From Capsicum annuum (Eukaryota > Streptophyta > Magnoliopsida > Solanales > Solanaceae), in NCBI RefSeq assembly GCF_002878395.1, contig NC_061115.1, forward strand, positions 90,314,080 through 90,378,079: 64,000 nt of DNA. The letters run 5' to 3'. Shown here in pieces: positions 36,894-48,333 of the stretch. The stretch's first letter is position 1. Every line of letters starts with the position of its first letter. The position numbers and the translations under genes were made by a program. The notes under the pieces were generated by a model. That model worked only from the letters and a program-made list of their open reading frames with translations, was not told the DNA's origin and made no database searches.

Positions 36894-38496
36894 AGAAGGG
36901 CCAGGTAATATCTTACCACTTCAAATGGTAATCTCCATACATGAGCCATTATTCCATGGATTTTGGACCATATCAATTGGTAATGTTCCACTGTTCCTCT
37001 GGTTAAATACTTTAAGGAGTTGGCTTATCTACTGCTCAAACTATTTGTTTGCAGTATATTGTGAGTTTACTAACTGACTAATAGATGATAGATCAGTCTT
37101 CACAGTGGTCACACCAGATTTGGTAGACTCTACTCCCTTCAGCAACTTAGCCATCATGTCCTCCATGGACATCTTTTTAAAACTTGTTGTAGCAGTCTCA
37201 TGATTTCCAGGAGGGACATATAGCCCGCTCCTATCATTATTGTTTCTCCAATTTTCTTGCTCTTGATCTTTATAACCAGGCTTATAATAATAATTCTGAC
37301 CTTTATTCCCTTGGTTATTACCTCAAAAACCCCCTGATTATTAATATAGTCTGCCTCTTCTTCTGAATCAGCATCAACTTTATCTTGTGATCCCATAACT
37401 TTTACCATCTCAGTCTTTCCTGATAGCAAGTGCATGGTTAGCAAGTCCATCTGTATTTTTAGGTGAGCCATGTGTTGGTCATTCTCCTCATCTTTTATGC
37501 GTTGTTCCGCAGTCATACCCACATAAACAGTGGGGCTAGCTACCTCAAAGTCTCTGGTATGCCATGCCCGACTATGTTTGATCATTTTTTCTAGCATTTT
37601 TGAAGCCTCTGGAAATGTAAGATCAACAAACAAACCGCCAACAACATTATCTACAATTAGTTTGTCACAGAGTTAAGAGACCTGTACAAAGTCTCCATCA
37701 TGTGTATGTCTATCATATTATTGTTCAGACACTGCGCCAGCTTCTTTTTGAATCTCTACCAGGTTTTATACAAGGCTTCAGTTAGGAGTTGCCTAAAGTT
37801 GTTGATCTCATCCCTTAACTGTAACCCTCCTGGAAGGCAGAAAGAACTTTTCTAGGAAAGATCCTTTCAACTGCCTCTAATTGGTTATAGAATCGGGTGT
37901 CAGCTTATTAAGCCACAATGTTGCCTCTCCAGACAGAGACAATGGAAACAATCTCAATCGGATAGCATTTTGACCTACTCATGGGTTATAAAAATATTTA
38001 CAAATAGTGACAAATTTCATCAGATGCAAGTTGGGGTCATCCCCAGGAAGGCCACCAAACAACCCCTTCAGATTGAGGAGTTGAATCATAGTACTCGTAA
38101 TGTTGAATTTTGCCCCAGTTACCAACGGTGGAGGAATAATTGCACCCGTTACACTATTCCATCAATTACATCACCATCATTATTGAGGTTATATTAGACC
38201 AGATGGTAATCTTGCCTTCCTCAAAATGGATGATTCCTATTAGCATTATGTTGTACTGGTGTAGCTACTTGCTTTGCATGCCTTGGGTTACCAGAGTTTA
38301 ACAACTCCTCGTCTCCTAAATCTTTCTCCTCAGGATTTGGATGTCATACTTGTTGACCGACATTCTGCACATTCACTTGAGCTCTAGCTAAGGTTGCTAA
38401 CCTGTCAGCCTCCTGCTAGTGTGCAATTCTTCCAATTCATTATGGTTCCAGATTAAATGGTAATAATAGTTCTCCTAAACTTCTGGTTCTTGGCAT
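36894..38496 (-). pseudogene. Element B gag
   Basis: Start chosen at the ATG complement at 38494-38496, which corresponds to the gag start of A. The core gag is heavily interrupted (37640-38450). The clearest open piece is 37154-37633 with FPEASKMLEKMIKHSRAWHT and a following polar region. Related to the gag of A along its whole length. Confidence 0.75.
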
Positions 38497-38600
38497 ACAC
38501 TACAAAGATCCTATAATAAACAAAAACAACAAATAAACGTAAAACTAGGAAACTTGATTACCAGTCAATTAGCACACATAAACTTTAATTTACAACCATA

Positions 38601-38619
38601 TTCCCCAGCAATGGTGCCA
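38601..38619 (-). other. Element B primer-binding site (tRNA-Asp type)
   Basis: On the minus strand TGGCACCATTGCTGGGGAA, 16 of 19 positions as in the Athila primer-binding sequence. It lies four bases inside the LTR end at 38624. Confidence 0.85.
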
Positions 38620-38623
38620 TTTT

Positions 38624-39948
38624 TGATAACACATAGCTACAAATTGAATTCAAATAGATGATACAAAAAGATAGAATGGAGGGTTTTGGAGATTAGCAAA
38701 TAATTGTTGGTCACTTTTGTTTCAGTGTTTGTAATCAAGAGATTATGGAAAACCAGAATTATGTTCAATATGGGTTTTGGTACTTGAAAGATGCTAATAG
38801 TGATTTAGGATTCTCACTATAGGTAGGAACAATAGATTGTCTTTATCAAAGTTTTGGGTAAATGTCTCTTGACCTACTTAAGAATTTAATTACTTAATCC
38901 TCTCGGACTTAGGGAAATTATATTAACTAACCAGACTTCACTTTAGGTTAATAACCTTGTTACAGCGTCAATTATTAAATGGAAGGTTGGTAGCTTCCAA
39001 GTCCCTATCAATAATTCACTTCCTACTATAGTTGATTTCTTATCTCAAGCAAATTAAGACAGGTGCTATATTTTGTTTGCAACCAATAGACAATAATTAA
39101 AACCTTGGAATTATCAAGGAGTCCGATTACCTTTAGAATCTTGAACACTTAGCAACATACCAAGACCTAACCCATAGATCCCATAATTTGGGTTAAAGGA
39201 ATTTAGCCACTCATAATGTATTAATCGATACAACAAGTTGAATTCATAATTTGAAAGATGAACTTACAGCAAGATGAATAGCAATGAGTGTTTCTAAGAA
39301 TAGATCAAAGTCAAAATCCCAAAATATTGATAATAATCTCTTCGAAGTTAATTATAAACTTGTATCAAACACTAGAGAGAAAACACGTAAAGTTCAAGTC
39401 CAGAATGTCCAGTTCCCGTCGATATCTTCAACCTTCTTTTATAATTAGAAAACACTAACATATGCTTTAAATACTTTATTCTAATTATGGAAACAAAATC
39501 ACAGAGTTCAGTAATTTCTTGGATAGGTAATGATATTTTGTGATGCCTTATCAGACCAACTTATCACAGATATTGTCAGCTCCTCTTTTCTTTTGACAAC
39601 TTATGCTTAAGGCTGACGGTGAATCCTGATGGCTTATTTAAACTGTGATGACTTATCAGGAAATATCATCACAACTTTCAGCTGAGGTCCATTCTCTATC
39701 TAAGGATGATGGTATCTTTGATACATTATCACATGACTGACGACTTATCAGGAATGTCGTCAGACACACTTCTCTTCTATTTACTTCAGATTTTAACTCT
39801 TTTGTTTCCATCCTTGTTGGTTTTCTTGCATCTTGACTTCTACTGCAAAATTAAAGATAAAACAATCAAAAACGACAAAAGTTTCCTAAGACTTTGCAAT
39901 TATTCTCAGTTAAAAGCCTCAAATATGTTAGCATCTGCTCACACATCA
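38624..39948 (-). repeat. Middle LTR shared by B (5') and C (3')
   Basis: TGATAAC... at 38624 to CTCACACATCA at 39948. It is collinear with the other LTRs of this family from AGGGTTTTGGAGATTAG onward (about 38684). The first 60 bp are different and about 100 bp shorter than in the left and right LTRs. Motif array at about 39530-39760. It serves at once as 5' LTR of B and 3' LTR of C. Confidence 0.85.
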
Positions 39949-41733
39949 ACACCCTCAACTTAAAACAACTGCTTGTCCTCAAGAAACTACATGACACCAC
40001 ACTACGATGCTTAACCAAGATACACATAAGATACCGATGACGGTTGATCATCAATTTTAGTTCAAAACACATTACCCTCTCTATTTTCAATTACTTTAAA
40101 CCCAACTGTGCATATCAATAAAGATCAACAATGTGACATAAGGGAATCAAGATATGACATCAAATCAGCAACAATAACCATGCATATATACAAGTTACGC
40201 TACCTAAACATGTAAGCAGCTAGCAATGCAACCAACGAGCCTTTACAACAAAGAAGTCCCTCTTCACTCATATATGTAATCAAGTATGTCAATGAGTGGA
40301 CGGTTAAGAGAAACTCACTCTCAGAAAGAAGTTCTAATTAATGTATCCCAAATACCATAAGCTTGCCCTTATTTTCATCACCGAGGCTTTCAGACAGTTA
40401 AGCTAGGATCACTTTAGAACTTTTCTTTAGCTTGTAATGTAGGCTTGGGGTTGGTATGATACGCAAGGATATTTAAAGTGACTAACCCTCCTTGGTACTA
40501 CACTATTTTTAGGGTCTCACTTATCAACCTTTACCTTATTTCTCCCTTTCTTGATTAAAGCATATTCAAGTTGGGTGCAGTTTTTATTCATTTTCTTTTT
40601 TCACAACTTTTCTTTTGTCATTCTTTTTCTACCATACCCAGCCCTGCATATTTTTTTATTTTCTTATTACCCTTATTCATACTCACTTTACATCACGCAC
40701 CCCTATGATAGCCACCCTCAACTTAGGCTATTTGCCTAAGTCAAAGTGCATAATATCCAAAGAGGACTAGGGCCAAAATAGGTTCATTATGATACAAATA
40801 GGAAAGTGATAGGTATAATAAAAAGAATAGGAAATCAGTCTCAAAATCAGGATCAAGGGATATTATTCACATATGGAAGGTCATTTAGGCTAAAAGGGGA
40901 CTAATGTCAACAACAACCTATGATCCTTTCCTAATCGCTATCCTACAACCAAGGCAAGACCAACCAAGCAAGTTTTGGATTTAACACCCAACGAGAAGTA
41001 GGTAGTATCTCATACACACATGGCACAAAGGTACAACACAAGCTGCTACCCATCCAGTTCATGCAATTATTTAGTAATGGTTATCATGTCACTAGTACTA
41101 ATACCATAACAAGATACACAGTGGTCACACATAAATGTATATCACACAGTTATAAAATAGACCATTGGAGAGGTGTTCAAAAATCATTAAAAATATGTTA
41201 ACTATCTAAGGTACTTGTTTTCCTCCAGTTAACCACAACACATCACAAAACAAACACAATACGCCTAAACATGCCGGCTCTACTAGGAACAAGACTCCAA
41301 GGAAAAGAGGCACGACAACAAAAACCCCAAGAGGACATCAACACCCATAAGTAGCCCTACCCTCAACTTAAAATCATGTAATGTCCCCAATGCCTCAAAT
41401 TAAAACAAGAGAGTTAGAAACATACCTATGGCACCATGGGTGCGAAGATATGATATCAATCACATGATACGAATTCAAATAACAAAATACCTTGGGTTGC
41501 CTCCTAAGCAGCACCTGATTAATGTCGCGGCATGACCCAACTCAGTTTTTTCCTACACCTTAAGGATATGAATTTCACCCCCAACTTAGAGTCCATTTTC
41601 TTGCCTCGATCTTAAGGGATGGTACAAAAATTAAGAAGTCGAGTAATGGATTGAGCGTGGTAAACCACTCGGCCTTAAAGTGAGGTGAGTTTTTATGTTG
41701 CTTATCAAGTGTAAAATAAAGAATGTAGGATTA
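39949..41733 (-). other. Element C 3' internal noncoding region
   Basis: Homologous to the post-integrase region of A and B, starting near the GTCATGCCGCGACATTAATC block (about 41518-41535) and running to the polypurine-type AAGTTGAGGGTGT next to the LTR. No gag-pol remnant lies in it. Confidence 0.75.
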
Positions 41734-42303
41734 TTATTCCTCATCTTCACACTCTTCTACTATTTTAGATGATTCCACAGACAAGATATCATCTAAAAAT
41801 AACGTGGAAAGATGTTTCGAGCGAGGCCCAACTAATTCTACTTTAAAATTTACACTATCTACTACACACTTACTTTTATTCACCTTCTCAATGTCAGTCT
41901 CAAGATCAAGATGACAATCGAGTGGTTGCGATTCTTAAGTTTTCTCCTCAAATTGGCTAATGCCCTCCTCATATTATTCTTTGTTTAGCCATTGTAAACA
42001 TGGTGGGAGTGGTAACTCCTCTAGCTCTGCCCACAGCTATTCTTGATTCTCTAAAATTCATTTCATCAATTTGTTTGCTTGAATTATGACAACACACATA
42101 TCTTCAGTATGATCACTTTGACCACAAGCCAAACACCAAGTTACAGTAAGTAGGACAGTATCCGCATCATATTGTGAAGGTCCAGTCCATGCACTTCTAG
42201 GTAAATGTGGACAACAAGACTCAAAATATTGTCCCCCACAATAATAGCAAGAATCATCACAAGAATTGTCATCACTTAAAAAACCATCTATCCAGGCTGA
42301 CAT
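41734..42303 (-). pseudogene. Element C cysteine-rich ORF of unknown function, in place of gag-pol
   Basis: Start taken at the ATG complement 42301-42303; an upstream in-frame ATG at 42354 would add a hydrophobic 17-residue leader. The single frame runs 190 codons to TAA at 41734-41736 with four internal stops and no frameshift. The N-terminal third has CYYCGG, then CC, and later CLACGQSDHTEDMC, a pattern able to bind zinc: CX2C, CC, CX2CX3HX4C. The last part (C-X2-C-G-X3-H-X4-C) resembles a retroviral-type knuckle with a different spacing. The C-terminal half is acidic. I do not recognise the protein. It sits between primer-binding site and the shared 3' region, where A and B have gag-pol, so C is a non-autonomous family member. 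Confidence 0.55.
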
Positions 42304-42419
42304 CTCAAGAAAGGTGTGATAAAAATAAAAGAAAATAAAAAATAAACTAAACAAATATTTTCAAGTTTGAAATCAAGAAAGTAGACTAAAATTTCAAACC
42401 AACTCAATACGTTAAATTG

Positions 42420-42438
42420 TTCCCCGGCAACGGTGCTA
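42420..42438 (-). other. Element C primer-binding site (tRNA-Asp type)
   Basis: On the minus strand TAGCACCGTTGCCGGGGAA, 17 of 19 as in the Athila primer-binding sequence; the best preserved of the three in the window. Confidence 0.88.
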
Positions 42439-42442
42439 TTTT

Positions 42443-43629
42443 TGATAACGCTCAAACTACACCTCTCTAATGAGAATGTAAGTGATCGTTGACAATATAT
42501 AACCCAACTAGGTTGGGGTAGAATATCACAGAGAATATAGTGTAAACTTAAGTTGTTTGCGATTTAATCAACTGATAGTTAGATGTTTCCTAAAATTCGA
42601 GTTTTGGAGATTAGCCAATAATTGTTGGTCACTTTAGTTTTAGTGTTTGTAATCAAGAGTTTATGGTAAAACAGAATTGTGTTCACTATGGGTTGACAGA
42701 TGCTAATAGTGATTCAAGATTCTCACAGTAGGTAGGACAATAAATTATCTGTATCTAAGTTATGCCTAAATGTCTCTCGACCTACTTAAGCATTTAATTA
42801 CCTAATCCTCTCAGACTTAGGGAATTTATATTTATGAACCAAACTTCACCTCAGGTTAATCAACCTCGTTACAACGTCAATTATTAAATGGAAGTTTAGT
42901 GTTTCCAAGTCCTTATCAATAATTCACTTCCTACTATATTTGATTTCTTATCTCAAGCAAATTAAAGCAGCTGTTATCTATCATTTGCAACAAATAGACA
43001 ATAATTAAAACCTCAGAATTATCTAGGAGTCCTATTACCTTTAGAATCTTAAACACTTAGTATCTTACCAAGACCTAACCCATAGATCCCATAATTCGGG
43101 TTAAAGATATTTAGCCACTCATAATGTAATAATCGAAACAACTAGATGTATTCATAATTTGAAAGATGAACTTCCCATAAAATAAATAGTAACTAGTGAT
43201 TCTCAGATTAGATTACAATAGAAATTCCAAAATATTGATGAAAATCTCTTCAAAGTTAATTGTATTTCAAGCCAAGAAACTAGAGAGAAAAGTAACAATA
43301 TACGTATGTCCCAAAACAGGTTCCCTTTTTCTTAGAAAACCTAAAAATATGCTTTAAATAGTTCATCCTAATTATGGAAACAAAAGCACAGAGTTCATAA
43401 ATTTCTCGGATTAGATGACGATATTCGTGACACTTTATCAGCAGTCTGACGACTTACCACAAATGTCATCAGCTCCTTCTTTAATTTTAGCACTTCCTGC
43501 TTAAGGTTGACAATGAAACCTGATCACTTGTCAACTCTTTGATGACTTATCAAGAAATATCATCACAACTTTTAGCTGAGGTCCATTCTCTGTCTAAGGC
43601 TGATGGTATCTCTGATAACTTATCACATG
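42443..43629 (-). repeat. Right LTR of the B/C array (5' LTR of C), truncated
   Basis: Starts TGATAACGCTCAAACTACACC like the left LTR and is collinear with it. It stops at CTTATCACATGG (43629), lacking roughly 230 bp of the LTR start. F 3' LTR sequence follows immediately. Confidence 0.85.
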
Positions 43630-43674
43630 GGTTATAGTTGGTGCTTTCATAACCTGACAAATTGGGCCATGACA
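43630..43674 (+). repeat. Element F 3' LTR, terminal 45 bp
   Basis: GTTATAGTTGGTGCTTTCAT and the following bases match 11421-11465, the last part of the F 5' LTR, ending ...CATGACA. This shows that the B/C array and A lie inside the 3' LTR of F. Confidence 0.8.
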
Positions 43675-43840
43675 AGAATCTTTTTTTAGCTGGTTACTCC
43701 AGATGGTTTATAAAGGGATTTCCTCTATTGCTTCTTCTATGTCCAGATTTACTCAAAATAAAGTCAAGTTTTAATGGTTCGATTCTTATGAGAGGATTTT
43801 TTAGGAGTTGAAGACTCGAGTCATATCCGCTCTAGTTTTG
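43675..43840 (+). pseudogene. Element G, right part: RT thumb / RNase H connection
   Basis: Translated blocks FLAGYSRWFIKGF and SIASSMSRFTQNKVKF, then RVISALVL, are the Ty3/gypsy block that normally follows the RSF residues at which the left part of G stops (8032). The two parts join in order when F is removed. The LTR of D begins at 43841, directly behind. Confidence 0.8.
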
Positions 43841-44663
43841 TGTAAGACCCCGTATAATTTCAAAAAATTTATTTTTCACCTTTCCATGTGTGTAATGTCA
43901 ATTTTTGACTTAAACTATGTTAAACAATATTAAAAGGGTGTTTTGGAAAAGTTTTTTAATTTGTGAAAGGGGTTCAGGACTATTTTAGAACTCTGAGGCA
44001 GTAAACCTCCATGATAATGGCGTGCCATGCCACTTAGCCTCTGCTATAAGGGCGTGGCGTAGAGGCAATGCTCCTCGATAGTGATGTGCCATGTCTCTAT
44101 GTATTTTTCACCAAGTTTTTATTTTTTCACTTGGGGTGAGGGGATTTTGGTCCTTTTAACCCTTGCACAACTTTTAAACATAAAATAAACTCATTTTCTT
44201 TAGTTTTGAAAGATCTAAGTCCATTTTTTCCTCATTAACTCCTAACCAAAGAAAACTCAATTGTTTTATAGAGAATTCATTATTCAAGATCCAAACTTCA
44301 AATTCCTTTCAACTTTTTGTATATTTCAGGCATATATCTTTTTCCTTAACTTGAATTTTACATTATGGCATATGTTTAATCATTATTTATGTGATTTTAA
44401 TTCTTGGGTTTGAAATTAGGTTGAGGACTTTTGATAGTTATTACTTGAATGGTATTTCCCATGATTTAAATGTGTTGTTTAAACTTTAATTATCGGGTTT
44501 TGGGACTGAATGGGTGCATTGTTATGAGGATTGGAATGGGGAATATGATTTTCCCCAAATTAATGGATTTTTTCTTAATAATGTATTTAACCTCAATCCA
44601 CCTTTATGAGTTTGGTTTTGAATATGAAATGTGCATGATTTAACTTACTTTTGGAAAATTACA
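43841..44663 (+). repeat. Element D 5' LTR, truncated
   Basis: Starts TGTAAGACCCCGTATAATTT and matches 48334-49165. It breaks off near 44660 and continues straight into gag, so about 2.1 kb of LTR, the primer-binding site and the gag start were deleted. It carries the GGCGTGCCA-type motifs at 44010-44105. Confidence 0.85.
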
Positions 44664-45690
44664 TTTTAGTATAATCATGTTGGTTCTACTGTTAGTTCAT
44701 CTGAGGTTACTTGGGTTGGTAAGTTTATGATGTTTAATCCCCCAATCTTTATAGTCTCTAAGGTTGAGAAGGATTCTCTTGGATTTATTGACGAAATGGA
44801 GAATATTTTTAGGGTTATTCATGCAATTGATTTGGAGGGTGTGGAGTTTACTACCTATTAGTTGAAAGATATGGCTTACTAGCGGTATGCATAGTGGGAA
44901 GCGATGAGGGGTGATAATGCCGAGTTGGTGGTGTAGGAATAGTTTTTAGGTGGTTTTCTTTGTCACTTCTTTCATCAGGAGTTGAGAGAGGCTAAGACTG
45001 AAGAGTTTGTAAGCTTGAAATAGGGTAAGACAAGTGTTAATAAGTATGCTTTGAAGTTCCAGTAGTTGTCTCTGTTGTGCTCTAGAGTTAGTGTTTAATA
45101 TGAGATCTAGAATGAAGAAGTTTGCTTCTAGTTTGTCCCGTGATTTGATATTGGAGTCTAAGTCTGCTATGTTAATAATGATATGGATATCTCCAGGCTG
45201 GTAAGGTTTATATGCAGTAGGTAGAGAATGAGAAAAAGAAGTAGGTAGAGATAGGAGAAAGATAAAATGAGAAATCTAGATATTTAGAGCAAGGTGCTAG
45301 TTAACAGAACAGTGGGAAAAATGGTAGTCAGTGGTCCAAGAAGAAGAATTTGGGAAATTGATATTCGATAGCTAGTTCTCCCTATCCTAGGCCTTCTATT
45401 GATCATCGTTTTTAGGCTAGCAGGGGTCCCAGAGCACATGGTGTCCAATCTCTCTTATCTATTTTATGGATAGCTTCACCATAGATATTGTGAGGAAAAG
45501 AGGAATTTGTGTTTCAATTATGATCAACCTAGTTATCTGCAGTGAAATTATCCTATAGCTAATGTTGTTATTGTAGCTAATAAGGTTTTTATCGCTACTT
45601 CTTCAGTTCCTATACCTAAGGGCGCCACTTTAGCTACCAACACTGGTCGAAATCATCTCTATGCACATGCTACTTATCAGGAATCTACGG
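44664..45690 (+). pseudogene. Element D gag (Tekay/Del type)
   Basis: From about 44700: VGKFMMFNPP, then DEMENIFRVIHAIDLEGVEF (about 44800-44850), FHQELREAKTEEFVSLK (about 44970-45020) and NKYALKFQ, the core of Tekay gag. A lysine-rich tail (about 45200-45260) and a decayed knuckle (LCFNYDQ, about 45510) follow. The N-terminus is missing and there are many TAG stops. Element E has the same gag in better condition. Confidence 0.8.
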
Positions 45691-47390
45691 CATCACCAGA
45701 CGTTGTCACTGGTATATTACAGCTCTTTTCTGATGATGATTATTGTTTGCTTGATCCAGGTTCTACCCTATCTTATATGACTGTACACTTTGGTTTTGGC
45801 CCTGAAAATATTATCGACCCCTTTATTATTTCTACTATAATGGGTGATTATATTATTGCTAAAACACTCAATGGGTTATGTTGTGTGCATATTTCATAGG
45901 GAGATATTAGTTGATTTGATATAACTTGATATGGAGGATTTGGATGTAATCTTAGGGATGGATTTGCTTCAGTCGTTCTATGCTTCTCTTGATTGTAGGA
46001 CCCAAAAGTCCAGTTTCTATTTTCCTAATGAACCGGTGATTGAAAGGAAGGAAAGTTCCTTAATTCCTAAAGAGAAGTTTATTTCTTATCTTAGAGATCA
46101 GAAATTAATTTCCCAAGGGTATCTATCTCATCTGGTTTGGGTTTAGGATTCTAATTTTGAAAGTCCTTCTTTGCAATTTGTCCCTGTGGTTAATGAATTC
46201 TCTGAAGTTTTTCCTAATGATCTTCTTGGAATTCCTTCTGATAAGGAGATAGATTTTGGGATTGATCTTCTAATAGATACCCATCCTATTTCCATTCCTT
46301 CTTTTAGGATGGCTCCAACTGAACTAAAGGAACTGAAAGAGAAGTTAAAGGATCTTTTTAATAATGGTTTCATCTATCCTAGTGTTTCTCTATGGAGTGC
46401 TTCTTTACTTTTTATGTGAAAGAAAGATGGGTCTCTTCAGATGTGTATAGACTATCGTTAGTTAAATAAGGTTACAATGAAAAATAAGTATCCTCTTTAT
46501 AGGATTGATGATCTTTTTGACCAACTTCAGGATGCTAGGTATTTCTTTAAGATTTATCTTCGTTCGGGTTACCATTAGCTGAAAATTAGGGAGGTTGATA
46601 TTTGTAAGACTACTTTCTGAACCTAGTATGGGCATTATAAGATTTTGGTTACATCATTTGGGTTAACTAATGCTCTAGCTGCTTTCATGAATCTTATGAA
46701 TCGGGTATTCAGATAGTTTCTAGATTTGGTTGTTAAAGTCTTCATTAATGAAAACTCTAAGAGTAAGGAGGATCATACAAATCACCTCTAAATTATGTTG
46801 CAACCTTTTAAGGACTAGAGACTGTATGAGAAATTTTCTAAGTATGGATTTTAGTTAAGTGTTGTGACTTTTCTTGGACATATTATTTCTAGTAAGGGGA
46901 TTAAGGTGGATCCATATGAAGTTGAGAAAGTTAGGAAATGGCCTAGACCTATGACTCAAACTGACATTAGAGGCTTCTTGGGCTTGGCAGGTATCCTAAG
47001 AGGTTTATGAAGAGTTTCTCTTCTATTGGTGGTCCACTGATAAGGTTGACTAAGAAAAAGTTAAGTTAGATGCTTGTGAGAGTAGTTTTGAGAAGTTGAA
47101 GGATAAGTTGACTTTTGCACTAGTTTTGAACCTGCTCAAGGGTACTGATGGGTTTGTTGTGTATTGTGATGCATCCCGTATAGGAGCATGTTGTGTTTTA
47201 ATGCAGCATGGTAAGGTTGTGGCCCATGCTCCCAGGCAGCTTAAGGTTCATGAGAGAAATTACTTAACTCACGATATATAGTTGGTGGCTATTGTCTTTG
47301 CTTTGAAAATCTAGCGCCATTATCTGTATGTGTGCATGTCGATATTTAGTCAGACTATAAAAGCTTTTAGAATGTGTTTATTCAAAAGAA
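45691..47390 (+). pseudogene. Element D protease, RT and partial RNase H
   Basis: Protease active site as LLDPGSTLSY (about 45748-45778) and VILGMDLLQSFYASLDCRTQ (45949-46008). [22 protein letters not shown] (about 46210-46270), FGLTNALAAF, and the catalytic block mutated to F-I-N-E (46741-46752, expected F-I-D-D). FLGHIISSKGIKVDP (about 46872-46916) and the RGFLGLAG thumb (about 46970) follow. RNase H begins with VVYCDASRIGACCVLMQHGK (about 47157-47215) and breaks off after QKK at about 47390. The loss of two catalytic aspartates alone makes the RT dead. Confidence 0.85.
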
Positions 47391-48333
47391 ATTGGGCACT
47401 CAAGTGAACCTTATCACCGTTTTTTACCCTCAAATAGATGGACAACTGAAGCATACTATTCAAATTTTTTAGGATACGCTAAGGGACTATGTGATTGATT
47501 ATAAGGGTAGTTGGGTCGACCATTTACCACTTATTTAGTTTTCTTACAATAATAGATACTATTCTAGCATCCAAATAGCTCATTTTGAGGCTCTTTATGG
47601 TGGGAGGTGCCTGTTGGATGGTTTGAGGTGGGTGAGACTAGGTTGTTTAGTGCTGACTTAGTTCACTAAGCCATGGAGAAGGTTAAAGTGATTAGAGAAA
47701 GACTTAAGACTACTTAAAGTCACCAAATGTCTTATGCATATGTGAGGTAAAGAAAGTTGGAGTTTGAGGTTGGTGATTAGGTATTCTTCAAGGTTTATCC
47801 TATGAAACGAGTCATGAGATTTGGGAAGAAGGGGAAGCTCAGTCCTCATTATGTTGGTCCATATCAAATTATATGGAGAATTAGAGATGTTTTTATGAGT
47901 TAGATTTGTCAACAAATTTGACTTCTATTCATCCCATTTTTGATTTGTCTATGCTGAAAAAGTGTGTGGTTGACCCTTCTTTGATAGTGCCTGTTGAGAG
48001 TATTAGTGTTTCAGATTCCCTGTCTAATGAGAAAGTTCCAATTGAGATATTGGACAGGCAGGTTCGTAGATTGAGGACAAATGATGTAGCTTTGGTAAAG
48101 TTTCTTTTGAGAAACCAAAAGGTGGAAGAAGCTACATGGAAAGATGAGGAGGATATGAGAGCCAAGTACTCGTTCTTGTTTCCCACGTTAGATGAAAATG
48201 CTTAAGGTATAATTTCCATTTGCCCTCTTATTGCATTCTAAATTTGTCCTTGGATTCTACCATATTAATTTTGTTATCGTGCTAAAAATATCCTAACTCC
48301 CTATTTGGGGATGAATGATCCAAAGAGGGGTAA
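47391..48333 (+). pseudogene. Element D integrase C-terminus and chromodomain
   Basis: RNase H is fused directly to the late integrase core (TQVNLITVFYPQIDGQL, about 47398-47445); compared with E about 870 bp are missing, including the integrase zinc domain and both catalytic aspartates. The open frame 47906-48205 ends in a chromodomain: VPIEILDRQVRRLRTNDVAL, then VEEATWKDEEDMRAKYSFLF. That domain places D among the chromoviruses. The purine-rich CAAAGAGGGGTAA (48321-48333) just before the LTR is the likely polypurine tract. Confidence 0.85.

Larger units (their letters stand above)
32037..38623 (-). mobile_element. Element B internal region: Athila-like, minus strand
   Basis: Between two LTRs, read on the minus strand: primer-binding site (38601-38619), gag, protease, truncated RT, RNase H, integrase and a 3' noncoding part. 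The proteins are close relatives of those of A, so it is the same family in opposite orientation. The core of RT is deleted and frames are broken, so it is inactive. Confidence 0.88.
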
